In this document: one piece after another, positions 52,653 to 62,287 of the stretch
How the letters are laid out: each line of letters opens with the position of its first letter
Numbering within the stretch: the stretch's first letter is position 1
Origin: an uncultured Chloroflexota bacterium
Lineage (GTDB): Bacteria > Chloroflexota > Anaerolineae > Anaerolineales > Villigracilaceae
DNA length: 64,000 nt
Direction: 5' to 3'
NCBI GenBank assembly: GCA_903914955.1
Contig: CAIWRB010000182.1
Location: 1 to 64,000, forward strand
The notes under the pieces: generated by a model
Database searches by the model: none
What the model saw: the letters and a program-made list of their open reading frames with translations, nothing else
What the model was told of the DNA's origin: nothing
Translations under genes and position numbers: made by a program

Positions 52653-53057
52653 TTACAACAAATGCTTCGGCGTAAATGCCTCAGGCAATAAATCAGCGAC
52701 AGTCATTTCTTTTTTAAGTTTTCCATCTCCATCAGCAATTAAGACGATCGTATCCAAACCAAATTCAGCCATCACCTGCCTGCATCCGCCACAGGGCGAG
52801 CCTCCGTTATTGGTCACAACCGCGATCACATCGAATTCAATTTCGCCTTCAGAGACGGCTTTGAAGATCGCAACTCGTTCCGCGCACATGGTTTGTGGAT
52901 AGGCGGCATTCTCAACATTTACACCTGAATAAAAATGCCCGTTCCTGGTTCGCAATGCCGCGCCAACAGGATAGTTTGAATATGGCGCATATGCGCGTTT
53001 GCGCGCTTCGTTGGCAAGATCAATTAGGGATTGTTTTTCTTCATTCGTCAGATTCAT
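52653..53057 (-). CDS. cdd: Cytidine deaminase
   Basis: This 134-residue homotetramer-type deaminase salvages cytidine/deoxycytidine to uridine forms. Zinc ligands and the catalytic Glu are seen in TMCAERVAI (Cys, Glu) and PCGGCRQVMAEF (two Cys). The substrate motif NVENAAYP is intact. The last residues (TPKHLL) are the typical C-terminus. It is downstream of glmU by 16 bp, in a glmU-cdd-recO run. Confidence 0.94.
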   Translation of the reverse strand: MNLTNEEKQSLIDLANEARKRAYAPYSNYPVGAALRTRNGHFYSGVNVENAAYPQTMCAERVAIFKAVSEGEIEFDVIAVVTNNGGSPCGGCRQVMAEFGLDTIVLIADGDGKLKKEMTVADLLPEAFTPKHLL

Positions 53058-53073
53058 TTTTCACCTGTTTGTT

Positions 53074-54435
53074 TTACTTTTTCGCTTTTCGTTCGAGTTT
53101 CCTGATCGCGCGCGCGGGCATGCCGACCACAAGCGTATCATCTGCAACGTTTTTCGTCACGACCGCGCCAGCACCTGTGCGCGCACCATTTCCAATTTTA
53201 AGAGGAGCTACCAGCATGGTATCTGAACCAATAAAGACATCCTCACCAATTTCGGTGGCGTGTTTTTTCTCGCCATCATAATTACAGGTAATCGTCCCAG
53301 CGCCGATGTTGGTGTTCGCGCCGATCTGCGCATTACCGATATATGAAAAATGCCCCATCTTCACGCCCTCGGCAAGATATGAATCTTTCACTTCGCCAAA
53401 ATTACCCATGTGAACATGGTTTCCCAAATGTGCCCCTTTTCGTAAACGCGCGAACGGGCCTAAATCCACATCATCTTCGAGCCCCGCGCCCTCCATCACG
53501 GAAGAAAAAACCTTACAGCGATTTCCGATTTTCGAATCACGGATGATCGAATTCGGTCCGATCAGATTGCCCTGGCCGATCTCTGTCTTTCCATGAAGAT
53601 ATGTATTCGGCATGATGACCGTATCCATGCCGATCGTCACGTCAATTTCAATGTATGTAGAGGCGGGGTCAATCAGCGTAACGCCGTTCAACATATGCTG
53701 TTGGTTGATGCGTCTGCGCATGGCTGCATCACATTCTGAAAGATGCACACGTGTATTGATGCCAATGGTTTCTTCCAAATCATCCATAACCATTGCTTGA
53801 ACAGACAATCCGTCTTTGGCGGCAAGCTCCACTGTATCGGTTAAATAATATTCGCCTTTTTTCGGATTCTTTGGGATGCGCTGCAACGCATCCCACAACC
53901 AGTTTGCATCAAAACAATATCCGCCTACATTCAATTCCTTCACCTGTAACTGCTCAGCCGTCGCGACATATTCCTCCACGATGGCAGACACTGTGCCGTC
54001 CGTCTTGCGGATGATGCGGCCAAATCCGCGCGGGTGTTCTGCGATCACAGTTAAAAGTGAAATCGGTCCTGAATTCTTTTTCTGTGTCTCGACAAGTTTT
54101 TGCAAAGTCTCACCGCGTAATAAAGGCATGTCACTGTAAGAAACAACAACCAGGTCGGTTTTATTTTTCAGCAAAGACTCGGCTTGCAATACCGCGTGGC
54201 CGGTACCCAGCTGCGGTTCCTGTAAAACCGTTTGCGCAGAGTCTGCCAGATATTTTGTCACCTCATCCGCGCCGTGACCGACCACCACAACCGGTTTCTC
54301 GCTGGTAGATCGTTTGATCGCTTCCAAGGCGTGCCAGAGCAGGGGCTTGCCTGCGACGGGATGCAGTACCTTCGGCAGGGATGATTGCATGCGTGTGCCT
54401 TGTCCGGCGGCAAGTAAAATTGCTGTTACTCTCAT
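53074..54435 (-). CDS. glmU: Bifunctional GlmU (GlcNAc-1-P uridyltransferase / GlcN-1-P acetyltransferase)
   Basis: The enzyme makes UDP-GlcNAc for the cell envelope. The 453-residue protein has pyrophosphorylase motif LLAAGQGTRMQSSLPKVL (about 7-24), LGTGHAVLQAE and a linker helix. Its left-handed beta-helix acetyltransferase domain (about 255-450) has GPFARLRKGAHLGN, the catalytic His in KMGHFSYIGNA and TCNYDGEKKH. All are intact. GAGGTG precedes the ATG, and a large hairpin (54452-54491) lies just upstream. Confidence 0.94.
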   Translation of the reverse strand: MRVTAILLAAGQGTRMQSSLPKVLHPVAGKPLLWHALEAIKRSTSEKPVVVVGHGADEVTKYLADSAQTVLQEPQLGTGHAVLQAESLLKNKTDLVVVSYSDMPLLRGETLQKLVETQKKNSGPISLLTVIAEHPRGFGRIIRKTDGTVSAIVEEYVATAEQLQVKELNVGGYCFDANWLWDALQRIPKNPKKGEYYLTDTVELAAKDGLSVQAMVMDDLEETIGINTRVHLSECDAAMRRRINQQHMLNGVTLIDPASTYIEIDVTIGMDTVIMPNTYLHGKTEIGQGNLIGPNSIIRDSKIGNRCKVFSSVMEGAGLEDDVDLGPFARLRKGAHLGNHVHMGNFGEVKDSYLAEGVKMGHFSYIGNAQIGANTNIGAGTITCNYDGEKKHATEIGEDVFIGSDTMLVAPLKIGNGARTGAGAVVTKNVADDTLVVGMPARAIRKLERKAKK

Positions 54436-54451
54436 TGTGTCACCTCAATCA

Positions 54452-54491
54452 AAACAGGATTTGAACGGCATGTGCCGCACAAATCCTGTTT
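54452..54491. promoter_or_regulatory. Two-tier hairpin in the glmU leader
   Basis: AAACAGGATTTG (54452-54463) pairs perfectly with CAAATCCTGTTT (54480-54491), and inside it CGGCA pairs with TGCCG. On the minus strand the distal arm ends TTTTG and lies a few bases before the GAGGTG ribosome site. It may be a terminator for read-through from tRNA-Gln or a regulatory leader of glmU. Confidence 0.6.
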
Positions 54492-54493
54492 AG

Positions 54494-54517
54494 AAAAGAA
54501 TCCCCGCGTTGGCGGGG
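54494..54517 (-). terminator. Terminator of tRNA-Gln
   Basis: Minus-strand CCCCGC / GCGGGG (54517-54512 and 54507-54502) with a short loop is followed by ATTCTTTT. It lies 10 bases after the mature tRNA 3' end. Confidence 0.75.
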
Positions 54518-54526
54518 TATGTCAGG

Positions 54527-54597
54527 CTGGGGCACCTGGATTCGAACCAAGATCCACAGCTCCAAAGGCTGGTGTGCTGCCATTGCACCATGCCCCA
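54527..54597 (-). tRNA. tRNA-Gln (anticodon UUG)
   Basis: Read on the minus strand, the acceptor arm TGGGGCA (54597-54591) pairs with TGCCCCA (54534-54528), including the U1-A72 pair typical of tRNA-Gln. The anticodon loop is CTTTGGA, giving UUG. The T loop TTCGAAC is standard. G73 is present and the 3' CCA is not encoded (CCT follows). About 71 nt without CCA. Confidence 0.92.
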
Positions 54598-54625
54598 GTG
54601 CGCGCAAGATTGTATCACAATTTAT

Positions 54626-55687
54626 TTAATTTCCATCCGGGATGAGGCCAAGTTTGCGGGCATCTTCCTGTGAGATCACATTAGCGTTGACAGGTTTTTT
54701 TCCTATTTTTTCTGCGGCTTGATCCCAGAAATCATCCGTGTCATTTCCTTTTGTTTTGTCCAGTGAGGCATTGACCAGGAGCGTTTCCATCTCCGTCGAG
54801 GATGATTCTTCAGCCATTTGGGCAGGATCCTCCCCGGGCGCGGATGCTGACTTCGAAGAAATAAGGTTCAATTCGCCGGTCACACCCATTGATTTTAAGG
54901 CTCTTTCCACCTGAGTCCGCAATGCAAGTAGGGCGCTGATAGTTTCGAGAACACGTTGATCGGCAGCAAGCCCATTGCCGGCAACCAGCAACGCGTACAT
55001 GGGAGTCACAGGGATGAAAAGCAGGTCATGATCGCCGCCGTTAAATACATGGAATGAGTCGATCGAGTCCTGATGATTATGGCGTGCAACTTTCAAACTC
55101 GAAGCGTGAATGGCCATCAATGTCGAAATGAGCGAGACTTCCATACTGGCATCAAGCAGTTTGCCGGTGCGCGCCTGCACGAGACCGTGATCATTAAGCA
55201 GGAAAACCGCTTCGGCTTTGATATCCTGCCGAAAATTAGCAAGCAGGTCTGAGAGTCTGGCGTGGCGTCCTTCCACTATTTCATCTTTTACTTCTGAAGG
55301 GAAGATCGTCCGCACAAGGCCCAGACCACGCTCCACTACATCCAGAAAATCTGTCATTGGAATGGGCTTGTCAAAGATGGCCTGCGCGCCTGCGCTGAGC
55401 ATTTCCTCGCGCATTTTTCGATCAGTCACCCCGGTTATGAAGATCACATTCGCTTCCGGATGGCGCGCGCGGATTTTGTGCATAAGATCCACCCCGCTCA
55501 TGCCAGGCAACATGTAATCGGTGACAAGAAGATCAATTTTATAGCGCGTGGATAAGAGCAAAGCCTCTTCGCCCGAAAGGGATTCAAAGACCTTTAATTT
55601 TTCTATATTAAGTGTATCAAGCGTGGCGTGCAATAATCGTAAAATATCACGCTGGTCATCAACAAGCAAAACATTGCGTTCCATCAT
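54626..55687 (-). CDS. Response regulator with C-terminal roadblock/LC7-like domain
   Basis: This 353-residue protein starts with a receiver domain (NVLLVDDQRDILRLL, phospho-Asp in LLVTDYMLPGMSG, FITG, FDKPIP; about 4-125). A second alpha/beta domain (about 145-265) begins RLSDLLANFRQDIKAEAVFLLNDHGLV and continues VSLISTLMAIHASSLKVA, a pattern like roadblock/LC7 or a small GAF-like fold. The end (about 285-353) is a disordered, Ser/Glu-rich region. There is no DNA-binding domain, so it likely acts through protein contacts. Its kinase is unknown; the hybrid kinase at 23261 is a candidate only by presence. Confidence 0.75.
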   Translation of the reverse strand: MMERNVLLVDDQRDILRLLHATLDTLNIEKLKVFESLSGEEALLLSTRYKIDLLVTDYMLPGMSGVDLMHKIRARHPEANVIFITGVTDRKMREEMLSAGAQAIFDKPIPMTDFLDVVERGLGLVRTIFPSEVKDEIVEGRHARLSDLLANFRQDIKAEAVFLLNDHGLVQARTGKLLDASMEVSLISTLMAIHASSLKVARHNHQDSIDSFHVFNGGDHDLLFIPVTPMYALLVAGNGLAADQRVLETISALLALRTQVERALKSMGVTGELNLISSKSASAPGEDPAQMAEESSSTEMETLLVNASLDKTKGNDTDDFWDQAAEKIGKKPVNANVISQEDARKLGLIPDGN

Positions 55688-55763
55688 GGGCCTACATCTC
55701 TACTTCCTGCGTAGTCTCTACGACAAAAATCATCGAAACCCGAATTTTCAGATGGCCACCGGA

Positions 55764-57692
55764 TCAATTCTTGCAAGCTTCGCCCATGTCAATCGTCTCG
55801 ATATTCCAAAGCGGGTTGGCAGTTGCATCCAGATCAAAATGACAAAGGTCTGGACGCGCTGCTGCGATCCGAAGATGATAATAAAGTGGAATGGCGGGAA
55901 GTTCGGTGGAAAACAATACCTGTGTTTTGCGATACGAATCTACGTAGGCTTGATCATCTGGCAGAGCTAGTTGAGCAGCACGGCATGCCGAATCAAATTC
56001 CGCATTCTTGTAGGCTGTTACATTCGTACCGATCCATAAATTAGAAGCCGAGGGGATCTCCGAGCTGGTAAACCAGCCGCAGGGAGGCTCAATACTGTTG
56101 ACACCCATCGCGTATTCAATCAGATCAAAATTACGGCCAAACAACGCACCGCCCGGGCCGGGAGAATACAGATCGTTTTGCTCAAAATATTGCACATTGA
56201 GTCCAATGCCGCATTGCGCAAGTGACTGCGAGAGAATATCGACCACCTGTCTGCGTTGGGTTGCTGTTGTAGTATAGTAATTTAATTGTAAAGGCGTGCC
56301 GGATTTCACATTTTTAACACCTACGGCAGTTATAGGCGTGGATGGTAATCCATCCACATCTCTCCATCCGGCTTGTTCAAGCAATGATTTCCCGGTTGCG
56401 GGGTCAAAGGGAAGCACTTCGATATTGGGATCATATAAAGGATGCCCAACAGGTATGTAGCTGGCTGGCACCGTTGTCTGTCCAAGAAGCACATTGTCGA
56501 CAACAGATTGACGGTTAAGACAATAGGCAATCCCCTGACGGGTGTGCGCATCTCCAAAAATATCCTGCCTGTCATTCTGGCGTGCAGGATCATATCCATT
56601 ATCATATGATGCAGGTGAAATACCAAGCCCAAGCCATTCAATGGTCATACCGGGCGTAAAGAAAGTTTGCGCGAGTTCACCGGCTTGCAACTTTTGCAAT
56701 AGATCTGCCTGATTATCAAGCCGAATGGTTGGGTCAAGAATATCACAGCGGCCTGCCACTAATTCGCTGAGAGCCGTGTTCGGGTTTGCGATGAAGCGGA
56801 AGGAGACTTCATCAAATTTTGGATAGCCTTCTGCAGCGCGAAAATAATACGGGTTTTTCGTCAAAGTGATGTGATCACCTGCGAGCCATTCAGTGATCTT
56901 GTAGGGTCCCCATCCTATTGGCGAACGCGAAGCGACGTCAACAGTCTTCAGTTTATCCGCAGTAAAATCGGACCATACATGCCGTGGCGCGGGTGCCCAA
57001 AAATTGGTGAAGTATGCAGGGTCAAAGAAACCAGGCTTGCCCCACCATTGCACAGTTTGCGGGTCTGTGGCTTCATAGGTCAGTGTGCGATCAATCAAAT
57101 ATTGATTTGAGACAGCGCTCGGGTCAGATGCAAGAGCGAACGCGTAGACCGAATCATCCGAGGTGACCGGCGTACCATCCGACCAGGTCAGGTCTGGGCG
57201 TAAATGGAAATTAACAACCATTTGATCCATCTCAAGCGGCGTGGTGCCATCATACGTGATGACGCAATCATCAGTGCGACAGGCTGTCGGGCGGACTCGC
57301 ACACCTTGTTTCAGAGTAACCAGATTTCCATCTGCATCCACCACCTGACTGTTGAGTTGTACTGATGTACTGACGATTTCCGCGTCGCCGTTTTTAAGAG
57401 AAGGCATTTGAGTGATGATCACAGCCTGATATTCATATCCAATTGTGTCGATCGGGCCATCATTGACAGCTGCCAGCACACTGCGCGCGGCCTCGTTTGG
57501 GCCGCCGTATGGATATAGAGTGTTCGGTTCCTGTCCCAAACAAACAGTGAGTGAACGCGGGTTGAGAGTCGCAGTGGGCGTCACAGGCAGCGGAGTGAAT
57601 GTAGCGAGGGGCGGAGTCTCTGTCTTCGATTGAGTGATCGAACACGCACTAACAATAAATATCATCAAGATAATGGAGATGGTTTTTTTCAT
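55764..57692 (-). CDS. Peptide-type ABC solute-binding lipoprotein (family 5)
   Basis: From ATG 57692 (a frame 28 codons longer exists but buries the signal) the 642-residue protein has MKKTISIILMIFIVSAC as a lipoprotein signal, then a Pro/Thr linker. SBP family 5 proteins bind peptides or related compounds. The N-terminal half (about 45-375) includes QEPNTLYPYGG, LTWSDGTPVTSDDSVYAF and WGPYKITEWLAGDHITLTKNPYYFR. The C-terminal half begins ARQNDRQDIFGDAHTRQGIAYCLNRQ and has the usual order. It is 133 bp downstream of the oppF stop but is separated by a terminator and has its own promoter. It may offer a second specificity to the same permease. Confidence 0.88.
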   Translation of the reverse strand: MKKTISIILMIFIVSACSITQSKTETPPLATFTPLPVTPTATLNPRSLTVCLGQEPNTLYPYGGPNEAARSVLAAVNDGPIDTIGYEYQAVIITQMPSLKNGDAEIVSTSVQLNSQVVDADGNLVTLKQGVRVRPTACRTDDCVITYDGTTPLEMDQMVVNFHLRPDLTWSDGTPVTSDDSVYAFALASDPSAVSNQYLIDRTLTYEATDPQTVQWWGKPGFFDPAYFTNFWAPAPRHVWSDFTADKLKTVDVASRSPIGWGPYKITEWLAGDHITLTKNPYYFRAAEGYPKFDEVSFRFIANPNTALSELVAGRCDILDPTIRLDNQADLLQKLQAGELAQTFFTPGMTIEWLGLGISPASYDNGYDPARQNDRQDIFGDAHTRQGIAYCLNRQSVVDNVLLGQTTVPASYIPVGHPLYDPNIEVLPFDPATGKSLLEQAGWRDVDGLPSTPITAVGVKNVKSGTPLQLNYYTTTATQRRQVVDILSQSLAQCGIGLNVQYFEQNDLYSPGPGGALFGRNFDLIEYAMGVNSIEPPCGWFTSSEIPSASNLWIGTNVTAYKNAEFDSACRAAQLALPDDQAYVDSYRKTQVLFSTELPAIPLYYHLRIAAARPDLCHFDLDATANPLWNIETIDMGEACKN

Positions 57693-57756
57693 GCTTGCCT
57701 GCCAATCAATATGGAATAGTAGAAATATAATGAGCATATACTCAACAACGAGGGCA

Positions 57757-57785
57757 ATTATAACAACGTTAATCATTTAACGTTG
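57757..57785 (-). promoter_or_regulatory. Promoter and inverted-repeat operator of the second solute-binding protein
   Basis: Minus-strand TATAAT lies at 57762-57757. Just upstream is the 9-4-9 inverted repeat CAACGTTAA (57764-57772) / TTAACGTTG (57777-57785), covering the spacer and -35 zone. This is where a repressor or activator dimer would bind. Confidence 0.5.
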
Positions 57786-57824
57786 AGCAAAAGATCCGTA
57801 AATTATTGCTGATGCAGGCACAAA

Positions 57825-57853
57825 AAAACCGCCTCTCAGCGGTTTCTTTGTCT
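57825..57853 (-). terminator. Terminator after oppF
   Basis: On the minus strand AACCGC and GCGGTT pair around a short purine loop and are followed by TTTTT. It begins within a few bases of the oppF stop and sets the second solute-binding gene apart. Confidence 0.75.
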
Positions 57854-57856
57854 ATT

Positions 57857-58849
57857 TTATTCCACCAACCAGCAAGCCACCCAATGGCCAGGGCGGGCTT
57901 CTTTGAATTCAGGCTCAGTTTGCGAACATTGCGCTACAGCAATCGGACAACGTGTATGGAATCGGCAACCCTTAGGCGGATTAAGTGGGCTGGGCACATC
58001 CCCTTTCAGGATGGTACGGTCACGCTTGACTTCCGGATGCGGAACAGGGATGGCCGACATCAAAGCCTTTGTATAAGGATGCAATGGTTCGCGGTAAAGA
58101 GAATCACGTCCAGTGAGTTCAACCATCTTGCCAAGATACATAACCGCAACACGGTCTGAGATGTGTTCCACCACGCTCAGGTTATGCGCGATGAAAAGAT
58201 AAGTGAGACCGAATTCCTTTTGCAAATCTTTGAGAATGTTCAAAACCTGCGATTGAATGGAAACATCCAGCGCGGAAACCGGCTCATCACAAACGATGAA
58301 TTTCGGCTGTAAAGCTAAAGCACGGGCAATACCAATGCGCTGGCGTTGTCCACCGGAGAATTCATGCGGATAGCGGCGGGCATGGTATTCTTCCAACCCC
58401 ACTTTCTTTAGCATGTTAATGGCAACTTCCCAGCGTTCCTTGGGACGTCCAATTTTATGGATTTGCAGTCCCTCCATCACAGCCTCGCCAATCGGCATGC
58501 GCGGATTAAGAGATGCGTACGGATCCTGAAAGATGATCTGCATATCACGGCGTAATGCCTTGAGTGACTTGGGGCGCATCTTGATAATATCTTCGCCATT
58601 AAAACTCACTTCGCCGGAAGTTGGTTCGATCAGACGCAAAATGGAGCGGCCGACGGTGGTCTTCCCACAACCTGATTCGCCTACCATTCCCAAAGTCTCG
58701 CCGTTCTTTATCGCGAAACTTACTTTATCCACAGCCTGTACCCAGGCTGTGGTGCGTTGAAAAACACCGGAGCGAACCGGGAAATACTTTGTAAGGTTTT
58801 TTACAACCAACAGGTCGGGCTTATCTTGGGTTTGCATTTTATTATTCAT
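57857..58849 (-). CDS. oppF: Oligopeptide/dipeptide ABC transporter ATPase (OppF/DppF)
   Basis: This 330-residue ATPase (from ATG 58849; a frame from 58900 overlaps oppD) has Walker [14 protein letters not shown]-loop [12 protein letters not shown], signature [15 protein letters not shown], Walker [14 protein letters not shown] and switch FIAHNLSVV. The C-terminal oligo_HPY region has [11 protein letters not shown], whose cysteines could bind an Fe-S cluster as in Dpp/Opp ATPases. It pairs with OppD and is the last gene of the oppABCDF operon. Confidence 0.9.
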   Translation of the reverse strand: MNNKMQTQDKPDLLVVKNLTKYFPVRSGVFQRTTAWVQAVDKVSFAIKNGETLGMVGESGCGKTTVGRSILRLIEPTSGEVSFNGEDIIKMRPKSLKALRRDMQIIFQDPYASLNPRMPIGEAVMEGLQIHKIGRPKERWEVAINMLKKVGLEEYHARRYPHEFSGGQRQRIGIARALALQPKFIVCDEPVSALDVSIQSQVLNILKDLQKEFGLTYLFIAHNLSVVEHISDRVAVMYLGKMVELTGRDSLYREPLHPYTKALMSAIPVPHPEVKRDRTILKGDVPSPLNPPKGCRFHTRCPIAVAQCSQTEPEFKEARPGHWVACWLVE

Positions 58850-58865
58850 CACCACACCATCTCTC

Positions 58866-59900
58866 TTAGGTTTTGCTTCCGTGTTTAATAGGGGCAACAT
58901 GCTGATCAGAGTCCTGAAAAAGCCAGCAACGCACTTTATGTCCCTCAGAAATTTCTTTCAATTCTGGACGCTTATCAGCGCAAATGGACAAATTATGTTC
59001 AATGCGCGCCATGCAGCGCGGAGCAAACCGACAGCCAGTAGGAAGGTTGACCAGATTTGGAACCGCACCGGGGATCACATCCAATCGATCACGCACTTCG
59101 CCTAAAACAGGGATCGAACCAATTAAACCCTTGGTGTAGGGATGAAGCGGCGCATCAAAAAGTACGGCAACGGTTGACTGTTCAACAATCTCACCAGCGT
59201 ACATCACCGCCACACGATCTGCCATTTCAGCGATCACGCCCAGATCATGTGTGATCAAGATCATGGCTGAGCCAAGCTGGGTACGCATGTCGCGCATCAG
59301 ATCCAGAATCTGAGCTTGAATTGTGACGTCCAGCGCTGTGGTGGGTTCGTCCGCGATCAACAAGTCTGGGACACAGGCTAGGGCCATGGCGATCATGACG
59401 CGCTGTGCCATACCACCGGATAGTTCATGAGGAAATGATTGCGCGCGACTTTCAGGCTCGGGAATGCCAACAAGTTTGAGCAATTCCACGGCGCGTTTTT
59501 GACCCGCTTCCTTGCCAAAATCCTGATGAATATTCAACACTTCCGAGATCTGGTCACCGGCTCGAAAAACTGGATTAAGCGCAGACTGCGGCTGTTGGAA
59601 GATCATTGAAACGCGGTTGCCGCGTATTTTCATCATCTCTTCTTCGGTGGCTTTTACCAGATCCTTGCCTTCAAACAAAATCTCGCCAGCTTCGATCTTG
59701 CCGGGCTGACTGATCAGGCGCATGATCGAAAGGGATGTGACACTTTTGCCACAGCCCGATTCGCCGACGATGCCAAGCACTTCACCGGAGTTGACATAGA
59801 AATCCACTCCATCCACGGCATGCACAACACCGTCTTCGGTATAAAAATAAGTCTTTAGATTGCGTACTTCAAGCAAAGGTGTTTGATTATTAGTTGCCAC
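58866..59900 (-). CDS. oppD: Oligopeptide/dipeptide ABC transporter ATPase (OppD/DppD)
   Basis: This 344-residue ATPase has Walker [17 protein letters not shown]-loop [12 protein letters not shown], signature [15 protein letters not shown], Walker [14 protein letters not shown] and [10 protein letters not shown]. The C-terminal region [19 protein letters not shown] is the oligo_HPY motif with four cysteines. It forms a heterodimer with OppF on the OppBC permease. The 36-bp gap to oppC and the short gap to oppF indicate one transcript. Confidence 0.9.
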   Translation of the reverse strand: MATNNQTPLLEVRNLKTYFYTEDGVVHAVDGVDFYVNSGEVLGIVGESGCGKSVTSLSIMRLISQPGKIEAGEILFEGKDLVKATEEEMMKIRGNRVSMIFQQPQSALNPVFRAGDQISEVLNIHQDFGKEAGQKRAVELLKLVGIPEPESRAQSFPHELSGGMAQRVMIAMALACVPDLLIADEPTTALDVTIQAQILDLMRDMRTQLGSAMILITHDLGVIAEMADRVAVMYAGEIVEQSTVAVLFDAPLHPYTKGLIGSIPVLGEVRDRLDVIPGAVPNLVNLPTGCRFAPRCMARIEHNLSICADKRPELKEISEGHKVRCWLFQDSDQHVAPIKHGSKT

Positions 59901-59936
59901 GAGTAGCTCCCTGAGTTGAGATTTTTTCCATAGCGA

Positions 59937-60938
59937 TTATAACTTCAAGCGCGGATCGAGCGCATCGCGCAGACCGTCGCCAATGTAATTAAAGGCGAGG
60001 GAACAAATAAAGATGGGAGTGCCCGGCACGAGTGGCAGCCAGGGCTTATCAAACATATACGTTTGTGTTGCTGATAGCATATTTCCCCAGGTAGGAATGG
60101 GGTCCTGAATGCCAAATCCGAGAAAAGCAAGTGCCGCTTCGGCAACCACAAAACCAGCTAAATTGAGCGAGGCATCCACAATAATGGGAGCCATGGCATT
60201 CGGGATCATGTGTTTGAAGATGATCCAAATGTCGGTGGCGCCAAGGGAACGTGAGGCTTCGACAAAAGTTTGCTCACGTAATGAAAGAATCGTACCACGC
60301 ATTAACTGTGCTGCCGAAAGCCAGCCAAAGCCTGCCAGGACGATCACGATCAAAACTGCATTGCGGGCATCTTTGGGGCTTAGTAGCATGACATCCCCTA
60401 CCACCCTTAGCACCCCCTCTGGAATAGGTATCAAATTCTCGTTTCGCAACAGCATGGAAGAAATGATCAATAGCAATGGCAAAGTTGGGATGGTTATCAT
60501 GAATTCAACAAAGCGCATCAAGATCGAATCGACCCAGCCGCCATAGAAACCAGATATCGCACCCACAAGAATTCCGACGATTTCGGAAATAAAGGTTGAA
60601 AGCAAAGCCACTGTCAGAGAGATGCGCCCGGCATAGACCACTCGTGAAAAATAATCGCGACCAATATTATCTGTCCCAAAATAATGGACTCGTCCGGTAG
60701 GCTGGTCTATGGCCCCGAAGGGCAGGAAATAATCGTTGACATTTAATTCATCAACCTTAAAGGAGGTAATATAAGGGGCCAGGATCGTAACACTAAAAAT
60801 CACGATCATGAGAATCAGCGACGCCATCGCCAGGCGGTGTTTTATGAAACGCATCATCACCACTTGGAACGGACTGCGCTCCTGAATGGTAATGGCTTCA
60901 GCTTTAATACTATCCATTTGAACTACTGGTACGGTCAT
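59937..60938 (-). CDS. oppC: Oligopeptide/dipeptide ABC transporter permease (OppC/DppC)
   Basis: This 333-residue permease has a first helix near 33-55, a periplasmic loop with HYFGTDNIGRDYFSRVVYAGRISL (the OppC 'GTD..GRD..sr...G.r.SL' motif) and five further helices. The EAA loop is EASRSLGATDIWIIFKHMIPN. The end reads FNYIGDGLRDALDPRLKL, the standard OppC C-terminus. It is 20 bp after oppB. Confidence 0.92.
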   Translation of the reverse strand: MTVPVVQMDSIKAEAITIQERSPFQVVMMRFIKHRLAMASLILMIVIFSVTILAPYITSFKVDELNVNDYFLPFGAIDQPTGRVHYFGTDNIGRDYFSRVVYAGRISLTVALLSTFISEIVGILVGAISGFYGGWVDSILMRFVEFMITIPTLPLLLIISSMLLRNENLIPIPEGVLRVVGDVMLLSPKDARNAVLIVIVLAGFGWLSAAQLMRGTILSLREQTFVEASRSLGATDIWIIFKHMIPNAMAPIIVDASLNLAGFVVAEAALAFLGFGIQDPIPTWGNMLSATQTYMFDKPWLPLVPGTPIFICSLAFNYIGDGLRDALDPRLKL

Positions 60939-60958
60939 TGAAATTTCCTCAAGCTAGG

Positions 60959-62158
60959 CTAGCTTAGGCGGATGCGGGGATCTACAATGGTATAAAGCAC
61001 GTCACGCAACAAGGTTGCAATAACAACTAACACAGCCGTGATAAAGAAAAGCGCCATCGCCACTGGATAGTCATAAGAGCCTAGAGCCAGGATATATAAA
61101 CGTCCCATACCCGGCCATGAAAATATACTTTCAGTGATAATCGCGCCGCCGAACAGCCCCGGTATCGTAAATACCACGATCGTTACAAATGGGATCAGGG
61201 CGTTGCGAAGGGCATGTTTCATAATAACCATATTCTGACTCAGGCCTTTTGCCCGCGCAGTACGGACATAATCCTGGCGCAACACATCCAACATACTGGC
61301 ACGAATAAAACGGCTCCAGCCTGCTATATTGAGGATCGTCAATACTGCAACAGGCAATATCATATGCAGAATTCTATCTTTCGCCGAGCCAGCTACAACA
61401 GCACCAATCAAGGGGATGGTGTAACCACGGATCGATTCTGATAAGGCGGAAGGAAGGTAAGTCAAACCTGCGTTCTTCGGTAGGATCGAAAATATTAAAA
61501 TAAATAACAGGCCAAAAAAGAAACTGGGCATGGCTGTCCCCATGAATGCCAGGGTCGTAAAAATATAATCAAATTTGGAATATTGCTTGACGGCGGAATA
61601 TATACCAAGCGGAATGCCGATCAGCAGAGATAATAGCGTTTCAAGGCCGATCAATTGCAGGGTCTTGGAGATGCGGCTTGCAATCAGATCACTGACAGGG
61701 CGGTCACGCAAAATATTCCAGGATAAGCCAAAATCACCAAGGAGAATCCCGCGACTGGTGCGGCGGCCAACGATATCCTTTAGCAATACTTCTTCCTTGC
61801 AACCTACTACTTTTACATCAAGGACACCGCGCGAATTAAGAAATTCGGCTTCGATCGGCTTGCGACAGCCTATCACGAGTTCACTAAAATATTCTTTGCC
61901 ACCAATCACAAGAGGACCGCGGGGCACACCGATCAGCCAGCGGCTAAAACGAACCGGCAGGTTGAGATCCAACTCAAAAGATGCGCGGATGCGGGCAATG
62001 TCTTCTTCAGTAATCTTAAAACGAGAACTTTGTGTGATCTGACGCAGACCCGTTAATGGCCCCCCCGGTGCAAAACTCAGCAAAACATAGGAAGCTACGG
62101 CTGATACAAAAACTACCAAAATCGATTGCAAAACTCGACGGATTAAATATGCAGTCAT
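60959..62158 (-). CDS. oppB: Oligopeptide/dipeptide ABC transporter permease (OppB/DppB)
   Basis: This 399-residue permease is longer than the usual 310-340 because of an extra stretch of about 60-80 residues between helix 1 and helix 2 (about 65-140). That insert includes GGKEYFSELVIGCRKPIEAE and DVKVVGCKEEVLL, with two cysteines that could pair outside the cell. The first helix MTAYLIRRVLQSILVVFVSA, the EAA-loop region RTARAKGLSQNMVIMKHALRNALIP and the end DVLYTIVDPRIRLS are canonical. It is separated from the solute-binding gene by 193 bp holding two hairpins. Confidence 0.88.
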   Translation of the reverse strand: MTAYLIRRVLQSILVVFVSAVASYVLLSFAPGGPLTGLRQITQSSRFKITEEDIARIRASFELDLNLPVRFSRWLIGVPRGPLVIGGKEYFSELVIGCRKPIEAEFLNSRGVLDVKVVGCKEEVLLKDIVGRRTSRGILLGDFGLSWNILRDRPVSDLIASRISKTLQLIGLETLLSLLIGIPLGIYSAVKQYSKFDYIFTTLAFMGTAMPSFFFGLLFILIFSILPKNAGLTYLPSALSESIRGYTIPLIGAVVAGSAKDRILHMILPVAVLTILNIAGWSRFIRASMLDVLRQDYVRTARAKGLSQNMVIMKHALRNALIPFVTIVVFTIPGLFGGAIITESIFSWPGMGRLYILALGSYDYPVAMALFFITAVLVVIATLLRDVLYTIVDPRIRLS

Positions 62159-62220
62159 GCCGCATCTCCATAAATAAAAGTAAAAAAGTAATTCTTTTCT
62201 TTATTTCTCCACCGTACATC

Positions 62221-62266
62221 CGTTATTGCGAGGAGCACTCTTGTCCTTTGCACCGAAGCAATAACG
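62221..62266. repeat. REP-like palindromic intergenic repeat
   Basis: CGTTATTGC (62221-62229) and GCAATAACG (62258-62266) flank GAGGAGCAC and CGAA. The pattern 'TTGCGAGGAGC ... CGAAGCAAT' is a widespread type of bacterial intergenic palindrome. It may be a dispersed repeat in this genome. Confidence 0.55.
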
Positions 62267-62287
62267 TGTGTAATGTGAGTTATTAAG

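Noticed and set aside
57692-57776. Longer N-terminus for the second solute-binding protein
   Set aside because: It would put about 28 hydrophobic residues before a perfect lipoprotein signal and would overlap the promoter and inverted repeat.
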